Of a stretch of DNA of 64,000 bases, positions 18,420 to 27,219 are shown in pieces (the stretch's first letter is position 1; each line of letters starts with the position of its first letter). The stretch spans positions 67,260-131,259 of the forward strand of contig NZ_CALGRE010000036.1 of NCBI RefSeq assembly GCF_937958975.1, read 5' to 3'. The notes beneath the pieces are model-generated. The model was not told the DNA's origin. It did no database searches and was given only the letters and a program-made list of their open reading frames with translations. Source of the stretch: an uncultured Eubacterium sp. Lineage in GTDB: Bacteria; Bacillota; Clostridia; Lachnospirales; Lachnospiraceae. A program made the position numbers and the translations under genes.

Positions 18420-18468
18420 CAGATTCTTTTATCTATACTATAGATTTATTGTGACACTTTTGTTTAAC
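18387..18468. repeat. Long imperfect inverted repeat, possible terminator
   Basis: Arms of about 31 bases (18387-18417 and 18438-18468, each containing ACAAAAGTG or its complement and CTATAG) pair with only a few mismatches around a 20-base loop. The repeat lies just downstream of the secreted protein gene and upstream of the tad promoter. It could terminate that gene's transcript, or be a small mobile or regulatory palindrome. Confidence 0.6.
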
Positions 18469-18481
18469 AAATAATTTTTAA

Positions 18482-19660
18482 TTATTTCACCTTATAAGTT
18501 ACTTTCTTACTATCTTTATATCCCTTTAATTTAGCATATACAACAATCTTAGTTTTCCTTTTCAATTTTGCTTTTAATTTTACCGTAAACTTACCTTTTG
18601 CGTTCGCTTTTACAGTATATGTTTTCTTTCCAACCTTTACCTTTACCGTTGCTTTCTTTGTAGCTGTTCCTGTTATCTTCTTCGTATTTTTTTTGTATTT
18701 TTTTAATTTTGGTGCTTTCAGCGTAGGAGTTGATTTTATCTCAGTTATATGTGGCGTAACCTTTACAGCGCCCTGACCACTAATTCCTGATATTTTCAAA
18801 TAGTAAGTTCCCTTTGGCAACGTTACATAACCTGTAGAACCGCTCTTAGGAAAATTATCGAAGCTGCCTCCTTCTCCCAACTGCCTTCTTTCCGTTGTAC
18901 TATATTTAGCTGAATTTTTTTGCATTTTTAATTTTTCTGTATAACTGATACCACCAATAGAAAACAATTCATATTTCATCAATAATTTAAGACACGATGG
19001 TGTATCTGCTATCGACATGTCGAGACTTACCTTTGACTGTTTCGTAACTGTAAACTTAAAATACTGCTCACTGTACAGGTTTGAGATATAACCATAACCT
19101 GCCTTATTATTTGTCAATGGAAGCATTGACTTTGAAGACACTCCGGTAACATTTCCTGTTCTCATCACATCCTCGGCTTCAATAATGGTAGTAACGCTTC
19201 CCTTTGATTTATTGCTATAACCATCACTTTCCTTTCCATTATATACTATATAATAGCTACCTTTTTCTAATATATAATATCCGCTATGTTCCTCATTTGT
19301 AAAAATAGTTCCTATATTAGAGCCAATGGATTCCCCTAACATTTTCCCACCTACTGTCGTAACAATGGCATTATTCAAATTTCCTAAATTATCTAACCCA
19401 TTATAACAAATCGTACTATTTACACTTACCTTAACATAAGCAGGCTGGTCTAAAGTAAATTTCACTTTATATACATCATCAATGTGTTCCTCGCCTTCGC
19501 CCCACTCATAAGTATCTGCAATGCTCATTGGATCAGATACCATCACAGAGTCCACTTTGTTAACCTTTCCGTTGCTTTCGATTGTAGCTGCATTTACCAT
19601 TGTTGCCATACCGATTGCCGCTACAACAGTCGTCAATAAACATAAAAATTTCTTTTTCAT
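18482..19660 (-). CDS. Secreted PPC-like / bacterial Ig-like protein
   Basis: I chose the ATG at 19660 (AGGAAAG upstream) rather than the longer frame from 19735, giving 392 residues. A signal peptide (MKKKFLCLLTTVVAAIGMAT, cut near VNA) leads to two beta-sandwich segments that resemble bacterial pre-peptidase C-terminal domains (about residues 45-160 and 180-300; AYVKVSVNS, GSYYIVYNG, FKFTVTKQSKVSLDMS, KGTYYLKISG). The last 75 residues are a Lys-rich Ig-like module (ITGTATKKATVKVKVGKK, LKGYKDSKKVTYKV) often seen at the C-terminus of Lachnospiraceae exported proteins. Probably cell-surface or secreted; no catalytic motif is visible. Confidence 0.75.
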   Translation of the reverse strand: MKKKFLCLLTTVVAAIGMATMVNAATIESNGKVNKVDSVMVSDPMSIADTYEWGEGEEHIDDVYKVKFTLDQPAYVKVSVNSTICYNGLDNLGNLNNAIVTTVGGKMLGESIGSNIGTIFTNEEHSGYYILEKGSYYIVYNGKESDGYSNKSKGSVTTIIEAEDVMRTGNVTGVSSKSMLPLTNNKAGYGYISNLYSEQYFKFTVTKQSKVSLDMSIADTPSCLKLLMKYELFSIGGISYTEKLKMQKNSAKYSTTERRQLGEGGSFDNFPKSGSTGYVTLPKGTYYLKISGISGQGAVKVTPHITEIKSTPTLKAPKLKKYKKNTKKITGTATKKATVKVKVGKKTYTVKANAKGKFTVKLKAKLKRKTKIVVYAKLKGYKDSKKVTYKVK

Positions 19661-19815
19661 ATTCTTTCCTTTCCATAATCTTCCATATTCAATTTTTTTC
19701 ATTCCCATTATACCAACCCTATGAATTATTTTCAATATATAATCTTTTTTACATCAACTTATATTTATTTTTTCTCTGTACAAACTAATATATGTTATAT
19801 TTATTTTTCATCATT

Positions 19816-19839
19816 CATAGTTGTTATTTTGCAACTATG
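19816..19839. promoter_or_regulatory. Palindrome in the XRE/secreted-protein intergenic region
   Basis: CATAGTTG and CAACTATG form a perfect 8-base inverted repeat around TTATTTTG. It lies between two divergent genes. The half-site AACTAT is shared with the AACTATAGTT palindromes at the tad promoter, so one regulator, perhaps the XRE protein next door, could bind both. This is inference. Confidence 0.4.
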
Positions 19840-19938
19840 TTTTATTTAAATTGTCGTTCTTGAATGATATATTAGTTACCAACATTGTTATTTGTATTTT
19901 TTAATATAATACAAACTATTTATGAAACGGAGATATTT

Positions 19939-20283
19939 ATGGATAAAAACATATTATATAAAGAAATTGGCTATCGCATTCGAAAGCGGAGAAAACAAAT
20001 GGGGATGTCTCAAGAAACATTAGCAGAATTGATGGGAGTAACTCCTCAAATGATTAGCACTGCCGAAAACGGAACAAAGGGTATCAGACCTGAAAATATT
20101 ATTAAATTTAGTCAGGAACTCAATCTCAGTTGTGATTATATTTTAACCGGTCAGGGAAGCAGCCTTGATATGGATTCCATACTTGATTACTGTAACACTC
20201 TTGGCTACGATAATTTTGATTGTATTGTAAACATACTTCATGCACTTCAACGATTAACTACCACACCATGTGAAGATGATTAG
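19939..20283 (+). CDS. XRE-family HTH transcriptional regulator
   Basis: I placed the start at 19939 (GGAG 6 bases upstream), giving 114 residues. Residues about 8-62 are an XRE/Cro helix-turn-helix: IGYRIRKRRKQMGMSQETLA, LMGVTPQMISTAENGTKGI, IIKFSQELNLSCDYIL. The C-terminal 45 residues are a helical tail, possibly for dimerisation. It is divergent from the secreted protein and close to the tad promoter, so it may control one or both. Its ligand is unknown. Confidence 0.87.
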   Translation: MDKNILYKEIGYRIRKRRKQMGMSQETLAELMGVTPQMISTAENGTKGIRPENIIKFSQELNLSCDYILTGQGSSLDMDSILDYCNTLGYDNFDCIVNILHALQRLTTTPCEDD

Positions 20284-20302
20284 ATAACAACACGCCGCAT
20301 AG

Positions 20303-20347
20303 CAAAAGCAGTACTTCATTTATCTTTTCCTATCTGTACTGCTTTTG
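20303..20347. terminator. Bidirectional terminator between XRE gene and ribF
   Basis: A perfect 12-bp stem (CAAAAGCAGTAC / GTACTGCTTTTG) around a 21-base loop lies between the convergent ends of the XRE gene (plus) and ribF (minus). It could serve both genes. Confidence 0.7.
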
Positions 20348-20367
20348 TCATAAAATCATATTAATAT

Positions 20368-21282
20368 TTATTTTCCTACTATTTCCCTACATTTTTCAAT
20401 ATCATTTTCAATTTGTTTTTTCAATTCCTCTAAACTCTCAAAAGTTCGTTCAGGTCTTATATAATCAAAAAACTGCACCTGAACAATTTCATTATATATA
20501 TATTCCTTATAATCAATAATATGTGTCTCAACTTTAATCTGTTTTCCATTTTCTACCGTAGGATTAATTCCCACGTTACTTATAGAATGAAATCTTTGTC
20601 CACCTACATCTACCACTGACCTGTAGACTCCATTCGGTGGCAGTAGCTTTGTCTCCTCCGGAATAATGTTTGCTGTGGGAAGTCCTAATGTTCTACCTAA
20701 CTGCTTTCCCTTTTCTACCTTTCCTATCACACTATACGGATGATCTAACATCTCATTTACTTCTAACATATCACCGGCAGAAATTTTTTCCCGAATTGTC
20801 GTACTGCTAATATCTTTATTATGATATTTCTCTTTTTCTACAACAATCACGTTATAACCATACTTTTTTTGGTTTACTTTAAGAAAATCGACATCTCCTC
20901 TTGCCTCAGAGCCAAAACGAAAATCAGTCCCACATACAATCGTCGTTGCACCTATTTTATCTTTTAATATCTGCTTAACAAATTCATCCGGTGTTAATGC
21001 CAAAAATTCTTTTTCCAATGGCATTATCATGTAAACATCTATCCCCTGCTGTTCACAGAGAATCTGTTTTTCCATATCAGTTACAATCGTCTTATTTGGA
21101 TTATTCGTGAGAAAGGCTTTGGGCGAAGTCCCAAATGTAAGCACGACCTTTTGTCTTCCATTGGCATGCTTTGCAATTTCCTCAAATAATTTCTCGTGTC
21201 CTTTATGAATACCATCGAACTTTCCAATCGTAACAATTGTATTTTTTAACTTAATACCATCATTTACTGAAATGCTCTGCAT
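20368..21282 (-). CDS. ribF: Bifunctional riboflavin kinase / FAD synthetase
   Basis: The 304-residue enzyme converts riboflavin to FMN and then FAD in the cytoplasm. The N-terminal nucleotidyltransferase part has VTIGKFDGIHKGHEKLF and the SSTTIREKI signature; the C-terminal flavokinase part has GRTLGLPTANI, PPNGVYRSVV and NVGINPTVENG. Length is normal for RibF. It is the last gene of the rimP-infB operon, 18 bases after truB, and is followed by a terminator. The ATG has GGAGTAAAC before it. Confidence 0.95.
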   Translation of the reverse strand: MQSISVNDGIKLKNTIVTIGKFDGIHKGHEKLFEEIAKHANGRQKVVLTFGTSPKAFLTNNPNKTIVTDMEKQILCEQQGIDVYMIMPLEKEFLALTPDEFVKQILKDKIGATTIVCGTDFRFGSEARGDVDFLKVNQKKYGYNVIVVEKEKYHNKDISSTTIREKISAGDMLEVNEMLDHPYSVIGKVEKGKQLGRTLGLPTANIIPEETKLLPPNGVYRSVVDVGGQRFHSISNVGINPTVENGKQIKVETHIIDYKEYIYNEIVQVQFFDYIRPERTFESLEELKKQIENDIEKCREIVGK

Positions 21283-21300
21283 GTTTACTCCTATCTTCTC

Positions 21301-22209
21301 CTATAGAAACATCTTTATCGGCTTATAAATCTGCTTTTCTTTATAAAACTTATATAACCCAATAAACTTTCCATCATAAGTATACACTCTCACTGTCTGT
21401 CCATCTTCATGATTCATCTTCAAAAATGTATTTCCTGACGTAAAAATATTACCATTATATACTAATTTCCCGGCATTCTCTGATACCACACATTTAGAAT
21501 ATGTATCAAGCATTTCATCTACCGGTGTAATATAAGCCTCTAACGTACCGTTGTCCCTATATGCCTCAATTTGTTTCAATGTAATACTTTCGTCCACATG
21601 AAACCTTTCTACTTTTGTCCTTATCAACTTTTCCATACATCCGCCTACACCAAGGTCATTTCCAATATCACTGCATAAAGTTCTAACATATGTACCTTTG
21701 GAACATGTGACATGTAAATCTACTCTTGGAAGATACATTTTCGTAACCGTGATATCTATAATCTTACAATGCCTTGCGGGACGTTCGATAACCATTCCCC
21801 TTCTGGCAAGATTATATAACTTTTCTCCACCAATCTTAATTGCAGAAAACATCGGAGGAATCTGTTCATAGTCCCCAATATAACCTTTAATGGTTTCAAA
21901 AACCTTTTCCTCCGTCAATGCCAAAACCGATGCCTCATCTGCTTTAGCAATTATCTGACCATCAGTATCTTGTGTATCTGTCTCAACTCCCAATAACAAA
22001 GTAGCCTTATAACTCTTATCTTTTTCAGACAATATATCACATAATTTTGTGGCTTTTCCTAAACAGACAGGCAGCACTCCCACCGCATTGGGGTCGAGTG
22101 TTCCCATATGTCCAATTTTCTTTTGTTTCAATATTCCCCTGAGCTTTGCCACAACATCATGGGATGTAAACCCAGGTTCTTTATAAACATTAATTACTCC
22201 ACTTATCAT
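21301..22209 (-). CDS. truB: tRNA pseudouridine-55 synthase
   Basis: TruB makes pseudouridine 55 in the T-loop of tRNAs. Motifs: GVINVYKEPGFTSHDVVAKL, GHMGTLDPNAVGVLPVCLG (catalytic Asp in GTLDP) and GTYVRTLCSDIG; a PUA-like C-terminus follows. I start at the ATG at 22209 (302 residues, AGGA 8 bases upstream). The frame extends to a GTG at 22227 but that has no ribosome site. It sits between nrnA and ribF, as in many Firmicutes. Confidence 0.95.
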   Translation of the reverse strand: MISGVINVYKEPGFTSHDVVAKLRGILKQKKIGHMGTLDPNAVGVLPVCLGKATKLCDILSEKDKSYKATLLLGVETDTQDTDGQIIAKADEASVLALTEEKVFETIKGYIGDYEQIPPMFSAIKIGGEKLYNLARRGMVIERPARHCKIIDITVTKMYLPRVDLHVTCSKGTYVRTLCSDIGNDLGVGGCMEKLIRTKVERFHVDESITLKQIEAYRDNGTLEAYITPVDEMLDTYSKCVVSENAGKLVYNGNIFTSGNTFLKMNHEDGQTVRVYTYDGKFIGLYKFYKEKQIYKPIKMFL

Positions 22210-22233
22210 ACAATGATTCCTTATCACTCTACA

Positions 22234-23181
22234 CTACAGAATCCCTTTTATCACAGCAAGTACCTTTTCAAGCACTTCCTCTAAACTACCCTCTATATCA
22301 AATCCCGCAGCTCTAACATGACCACCGCCTCCAAATTGGATAGCGATTTTACTTACATCCACATATCTTTTCGAACGAAGACTGATTTTGTATCTGTCCT
22401 CCTCAAGCTGATAGGCAAATAATGCCACTTCAACACCGTCCACATTTCTGAGAGAGGCAATCACTGCATCTAAATCATTTGACGTTACCCCAAACTCTTT
22501 CATAGTTTTTGAAGTACAAAATCCATAAATACATTTCCCCTCCATACAAAGTACAGCATCATTTTGTATTTTTGCCGTAACCATGAATTGACTATATGTT
22601 TTTCTATAAAAAGTCTCCTCCAATATCTCATTTGCATGCACTCCGTATTCCATCATCCTTGCTGCAATACGCATCGTCTCCGGTGTCGTTGTGGAAAATC
22701 GAAAAACTCCTGAGTCGTGGGCAATTCCCATGTACATTGGCTCTGCAATGCTCTTATCAAATTTATCCTCATCTAAAACATAAAATAAGACCTCACTGGC
22801 AGAACTCGCTTCTGAGACAATATAATTATAATCGGCATATCCCGGATTACTTGCATGATGGTCAATACATACCGTTCTCTTTGCATTATGAAAAAATGCT
22901 GCATTCCTGCCAAGTCTATCTAAACTTGCCGTATCTAGTGAAATAAATAAATCATACTTTGTTCCATCATATCCGTCTGTAATAATTTCACTAACATTCG
23001 CAATCATGTCAAACTTTTTGTCAACATACTCTAAATATACTTTTACAGTCAAATCCTGCCTGTTTCTTTTTAAATAATTATACAAAGCCATACAGGAACC
23101 GACACAATCTCCATCCGGCCTCACATGACCGGCTATGGCTATCGTCTTAGCCTCACCTATTATCTCATTTATTTTCTTCAT
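22234..23181 (-). CDS. nrnA: DHH/DHHA1 phosphoesterase, NrnA-type oligoribonuclease/pAp phosphatase
   Basis: The 315-residue protein carries the DHH-family motifs GHVRPDGDCVGS, the DTASLDRLG aspartate, DHHASNPGY and the DHHA1 C-terminal GGGGHVRAAGF. NrnA degrades short RNA oligomers and converts pAp to AMP, and may act on pApA from c-di-AMP turnover. It is located between rbfA and truB, a common arrangement in this operon. Start ATG follows AAGGGTAAATC. Confidence 0.92.
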   Translation of the reverse strand: MKKINEIIGEAKTIAIAGHVRPDGDCVGSCMALYNYLKRNRQDLTVKVYLEYVDKKFDMIANVSEIITDGYDGTKYDLFISLDTASLDRLGRNAAFFHNAKRTVCIDHHASNPGYADYNYIVSEASSASEVLFYVLDEDKFDKSIAEPMYMGIAHDSGVFRFSTTTPETMRIAARMMEYGVHANEILEETFYRKTYSQFMVTAKIQNDAVLCMEGKCIYGFCTSKTMKEFGVTSNDLDAVIASLRNVDGVEVALFAYQLEEDRYKISLRSKRYVDVSKIAIQFGGGGHVRAAGFDIEGSLEEVLEKVLAVIKGIL

Positions 23182-23191
23182 GATTTACCCT

Positions 23192-23548
23192 TTATTCTTC
23201 GTTCTTTCTGACATCATCAATCAATTTAGACATTTTCATTCCATACTCAATGGATTCGTCCATAACAAACTTAATCTCCGGAGTATTTCTAAGATTGACT
23301 GTTCTCGCAAGCTCCCGCCTGATAAATCCTGCTGCACTCTTCAGGCCTTCTAATGTATCCGCTTTCGCCTGCTCATCTCCGAGAACACTAATATATGCTT
23401 TACAGAATTTAAGGTCCGGTGTGACCTCTACTGCGGTCACACTGGTCATTATTCCAATTCTCGGGTCTTTTAATTCCCTGATAATATTGCTCAGCTCTCT
23501 TTGAACCTCACCATTAATCCGGGTATTTTTTATACTATTCTTTCTCAT
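23192..23548 (-). CDS. rbfA: Ribosome-binding factor A
   Basis: The 118-residue RbfA is needed for 30S subunit maturation, acting on the 5' end helix of 16S rRNA. Recognised by NGEVQRELSNIIRELKDPRI, VTAVEVTPDLKFCKAYISV, and LRNTPEIKFVMDESIEYGMK. It is directly downstream of infB, its usual place. Confidence 0.95.
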   Translation of the reverse strand: MRKNSIKNTRINGEVQRELSNIIRELKDPRIGIMTSVTAVEVTPDLKFCKAYISVLGDEQAKADTLEGLKSAAGFIRRELARTVNLRNTPEIKFVMDESIEYGMKMSKLIDDVRKNEE

Positions 23549-23560
23549 AATAAAATTCCC

Positions 23561-26500
23561 CTATCTAGGTACTTCCACCATAATATAAGCTTCCACCTGG
23601 TCACCCTCTGTAATCTCGTTAAATCCGTCAAATACCAGACCACATTCATAACCAGCTTTCACTTCTTTTACATCATCTTTATATCTCTTAAGAGACGCAA
23701 CCGGTCCCTCAAAAATCTGTTCTCCGTCTCTGGATACTCTAGCCTTACAGCCTCTCTGCATCATACCATCTAACACATAGGAACCTGCAATATTTCCAAC
23801 ACCGGAAGCCTTGAAAATCTGTCGAATTTCGGCATGACCAATAATCTTCTCCTCATAAATCGGTTCAAGCATTCCTTTCATAGCACGTTCAATATCATCT
23901 ATTGCAGTATAAATTACTGAATAAAGTCTTAAATCTACATTCTCGTTCTTTGCAGTCTCTTCTGCTCTGCCGTCCGGTTTTACATTAAATCCGAGAATAA
24001 TCGCATTGGATGTCGATGCGAGTATAACGTCAGATTCGTTAATAGCACCTACGCCTCCATGTATTACTTTTACTTCAACCTCATCATTAGAGAGCTTAAT
24101 TAAACTCTGCTTTACTGCCTCTACAGAACCCTGAACATCAGCTTTGATAATTACATTAAGTTCTTTGAGTTCTCCTGCCTCAATTTGCGAATTAAGGTCA
24201 TCCAGAGAAATTCTAAACTTATTACTTTCCATAAGTTTTGCTTTGCTGTCCTCAACAAATGTATTGGCAAAATCTTTTGCCTCATTTGCTGTCTCAGTTG
24301 AAACAAATACTTCACCCGCATTTGGAACGCCACTGAGACCCAGGATTTCTACAGGAGTAGATGGACCTGCCATTTTAATTCGATTTCCTCTATCATCTGT
24401 CATTGCTCTCACTCTTCCGTGATTTGCACCTGCTGCAATATTTGCTCCAATATTGAGTGTACCTTTTTGTACCAAAACAGTGGCAACCGGTCCTTTGCCT
24501 TTATCCAGCTTCGCCTCGATAACAATACCTCTTGCCTGACGATTTGGATTTGCCTTTAATTCCAATACATCAGCCTGCAATAACACCATTTCAAGTAAGT
24601 CATCGATACCTTCTTTTGTATGTGCCGAAACCGGAACCATCTCTACATCTCCACCCCAGTCTGATGCCAGAAGCTCATGCTCTGCCAGCCCCTGTTTTAC
24701 TCTATCCAGGTTTGCACCCGGCTTATCAATCTTATTAATTGCAACAATAATTTCAATTCCTGCTGCTTTAGCATGATTAATAGCCTCTACCGTCTGCGGC
24801 ATAACACCGTCGTCCGCTGCGACAACTAAAATTGCAATATCTGTTGACTGCGCACCTCTCATACGCATAGCTGTAAACGCTTCATGTCCCGGTGTATCAA
24901 GAAAAGTAATTGTGCGGTCGTTAATCTTCACTACAGATGCACCAATATGCTGTGTGATTCCACCTGCTTCTCCGGAGATAACATTTGTCTCCCTGATTGC
25001 ATCGAGAAGTGATGTTTTACCATGATCAACGTGTCCCATAACACAGACAACCGGTGGTCTCTTGACCATCAATCCCTCATCTTCTTCCTCTTCTTTCAAA
25101 AGTTCCTCAATAATATCGACTTTTTCTTCTTTCTCGCACATAATGTCATAGCCCATTGCTATTTCTTCTGCACTATCAAAATCGACCTCAGTATTTACAG
25201 TAACCATTTTACCTTCAAGGAATAATTTTTTAATAATTGCAGAAGGCTGCATTTTCATTTTTTCTGCAAGCTGTGCAATCGTAATGAACTCAGGAATTTC
25301 TATAACCTTAATTTCTTCTTTCTTCTCTTCCTTCTTCTTTGGCTTCTCCATTATAGGTTTTGAAAGGTCAACTCTCTTTCCATTTTTTCCCTTTCTTCCG
25401 CCATCTTCAAAGTTCTTTTTATTGCGTTCCTGTCTGTCCTGACGTATCTTATTTTCCCTGGATTTTCTGTTTTTATCCTGCATGGACTCTGATGGAGCGT
25501 CATTTCCTCTATCATTTTTTCTAAAATCACGTCTGTCATCATTTCTGTTGTTGTTATTGTTACTGTTTCTATTGTTATTGTTATTATTTCTGTCACGGAA
25601 ATTTCCACCGTTTCTATTGTCATTGTTACGGTTTCCATTTCTATTATTTCTGTCATTGTTTCCATTTCTGTCACGGAAGTTTCCATTATTCCTGTCATTA
25701 TTACGGTTACCGTTCCTATCATTGTTGCGATTTCCATTTCTGTCGTTATTGCGGTTTCCATTTCTATCGTTATTTCTGTCACGGTTTCCGTTTCTGTTAT
25801 TTCTGTCAGTATTCCCGTTTCTGTCACCATTCTGTCTTCTGTCAGTATTTCTATTGACATTATTCTTTGGCGGATTATTTTTCTGTGGTCTGTTTTCCGT
25901 GTGTGCAGATTCTTTCTTTTCTTCCTGAATGGCGCTCTTCTGCGGTTCTACCTTTTTTATTTGTTCTTGCACAGACACATCCTTTGTTTCTTTTTTCTCA
26001 TCATTTTTCTCGTCTATCTTTACTTGCACTACCTTTTCCGTCTGAACCGGCTCTGTTTTGAATTCAACAGTATTGGTTCTGCTTTCTTCTGCTTTTTGTT
26101 CTTTCTTAAGCGAAACAGACTCTGTGTTTACAGACACATCATCTTTTTTCTTCACTTCTTCATTGACTTTTACAGCTTCTCTCACTGTCTCTGTTTTCAC
26201 TTCCGTTTTCGCCTCTTCTTTTATCGTTTCTTTTACGGTCTCACCTTTTGATTCAGAGCTGCTTCTGGAACGATGTCTATGCTCACCTTCACTATGTCTT
26301 CGGCGTCTGCGCTCACCTTCACCTTTGGAACGTCTTTCACCTGTTCTTACTATTCCCTTACTTGTAATAATTACTCTAGGCTTTGACTTTTCTTCTTTCT
26401 TTTCTTCGCCGCCGCTTTGTTTCGCAGCTTCCTTATTATTTCCAAATTTACTCTTAATAAACTCGATGTTTTCTTCTTCTATTGAACTTGCCGCTACTAC

Positions 26501-26590
26501 TTCAACACCTTTTTCACCCAGCGCTGTCACAATATCTGCACTTTTTATATCTAATTCTTTGGCTAATTCTCGTACTCTCATTTTTGCCAT
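23561..26590 (-). CDS. infB: Translation initiation factor IF-2
   Basis: The 1009-residue GTPase brings initiator tRNA to the 30S subunit. An N-terminal IF2_N domain (1-52) is followed by a Lys/Glu-rich region and an exceptional Asn/Arg/Gly/Asp-rich segment (about residues 240-380), then a second IF2_N domain (about 440-490). The G domain starts near residue 516 with GHVDHGKTS, then DTPGHEAF and NKIDKP, followed by domains II-IV. The ATG follows GGAGGTAATTAA. It is the centre of the rimP-ribF operon. The linker is longer and more repetitive than in most Firmicute IF-2. Confidence 0.96.
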   Translation of the reverse strand: MAKMRVRELAKELDIKSADIVTALGEKGVEVVAASSIEEENIEFIKSKFGNNKEAAKQSGGEEKKEEKSKPRVIITSKGIVRTGERRSKGEGERRRRRHSEGEHRHRSRSSSESKGETVKETIKEEAKTEVKTETVREAVKVNEEVKKKDDVSVNTESVSLKKEQKAEESRTNTVEFKTEPVQTEKVVQVKIDEKNDEKKETKDVSVQEQIKKVEPQKSAIQEEKKESAHTENRPQKNNPPKNNVNRNTDRRQNGDRNGNTDRNNRNGNRDRNNDRNGNRNNDRNGNRNNDRNGNRNNDRNNGNFRDRNGNNDRNNRNGNRNNDNRNGGNFRDRNNNNNNRNSNNNNNRNDDRRDFRKNDRGNDAPSESMQDKNRKSRENKIRQDRQERNKKNFEDGGRKGKNGKRVDLSKPIMEKPKKKEEKKEEIKVIEIPEFITIAQLAEKMKMQPSAIIKKLFLEGKMVTVNTEVDFDSAEEIAMGYDIMCEKEEKVDIIEELLKEEEEDEGLMVKRPPVVCVMGHVDHGKTSLLDAIRETNVISGEAGGITQHIGASVVKINDRTITFLDTPGHEAFTAMRMRGAQSTDIAILVVAADDGVMPQTVEAINHAKAAGIEIIVAINKIDKPGANLDRVKQGLAEHELLASDWGGDVEMVPVSAHTKEGIDDLLEMVLLQADVLELKANPNRQARGIVIEAKLDKGKGPVATVLVQKGTLNIGANIAAGANHGRVRAMTDDRGNRIKMAGPSTPVEILGLSGVPNAGEVFVSTETANEAKDFANTFVEDSKAKLMESNKFRISLDDLNSQIEAGELKELNVIIKADVQGSVEAVKQSLIKLSNDEVEVKVIHGGVGAINESDVILASTSNAIILGFNVKPDGRAEETAKNENVDLRLYSVIYTAIDDIERAMKGMLEPIYEEKIIGHAEIRQIFKASGVGNIAGSYVLDGMMQRGCKARVSRDGEQIFEGPVASLKRYKDDVKEVKAGYECGLVFDGFNEITEGDQVEAYIMVEVPR
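25515..25860 (-). repeat. Degenerate tandem repeats in infB (Asn/Arg linker)
   Basis: Short degenerate repeats of about 12-24 bases encode NRNNDRNGNRNNDRNG-type units in the IF-2 linker. Repeat copies differ at third positions. This region also creates long open frames on the opposite and shifted strands, which are not genes. Confidence 0.75.
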
Positions 26591-26604
26591 TTAATTACCT
26601 CCAC

Positions 26605-26937
26605 TTAATTACTCTGTGTTAACATTTTAATAATCGTTTTACTAAAACTTTCATCTAATACTGCTATGGATGCACGTTCCTTATTTCCTGTAGATTTTCC
26701 AAGCTGCTCTCTACTTCCACAAATAAAAACAGGAATATCATAAAATTTACATTTATTCATAAATAGTTTTTTTGTGTTCGCAGAAGCGTCTTCTGAAACA
26801 ATGACTAACTTGGCCTTTTTCGTTTTCACGGCTTTCTCTACAGAGAACTCTCCTGCCACCGTCTTACCTGCTCTCGTCGCAAGTCCTGTCATGGAAAATA
26901 CTTTATTTAACAAAGCTTCATTAAAAATTTCACTCAT
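26605..26937 (-). CDS. ylxQ: L7Ae-family RNA-binding protein YlxQ
   Basis: The 110-residue member of the L7Ae/L30e/Gadd45 fold has TGLATRAGKTVAGEFSVEKA, AKLVIVSEDASANTKKLF and a C-terminal ERASIAVLDESFSKTI. Such proteins bind kink-turn RNA; YlxQ's precise role is unsettled. Its ATG overlaps the end of rnpM by 8 bases, so the two are translationally coupled. Confidence 0.9.
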   Translation of the reverse strand: MSEIFNEALLNKVFSMTGLATRAGKTVAGEFSVEKAVKTKKAKLVIVSEDASANTKKLFMNKCKFYDIPVFICGSREQLGKSTGNKERASIAVLDESFSKTIIKMLTQSN

Positions 26938-27208
26938 TGATTTCTCCCAATTCTTTTCTCAAGTTTGTATAAACTTCCTCATCTATTCCTGAAATTTTTA
27001 GAGTCCTCTCTAATCCTTTATTTTTTACTGCCTTTTCCAAACAGCTCATATCAGGACAAATATATGCACCTCTACCATTTTGTCTTCCCGTAATATCTAC
27101 AAAAACCTTTCCCTCTTTGTCTCTCACAACTCTGATTAAGTCTTTTTTATTTTTTACCTGTCTGCATCCTGTACAGGTTCTTGTGGGAATTTTCTTTACC
27201 TGCCCCAT
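26930..27208 (-). CDS. rnpM: YlxR/RnpM, RNase P modulator
   Basis: The 92-residue YlxR family protein has the family hallmark PTRTCTGCRQVKNKKDLIRVV and NGRGAYICPD. YlxR was shown in Bacillus to bind RNase P RNA and modulate its activity, hence RnpM. It lies between nusA and ylxQ, as in most Firmicutes. Confidence 0.93.
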   Translation of the reverse strand: MGQVKKIPTRTCTGCRQVKNKKDLIRVVRDKEGKVFVDITGRQNGRGAYICPDMSCLEKAVKNKGLERTLKISGIDEEVYTNLRKELGEINE

Positions 27209-27219
27209 AACATTATCTC

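Noticed and set aside
25515..25860. CRISPR-like array
   Set aside because: Repeats are degenerate, in frame and within infB; there are no unique spacers or cas genes.
25351..26594. Long open frames on both strands across the infB linker
   Set aside because: They come from the simple Asn/Arg and Lys/Glu repeat codons of infB; they have no ribosome site and low-complexity products.
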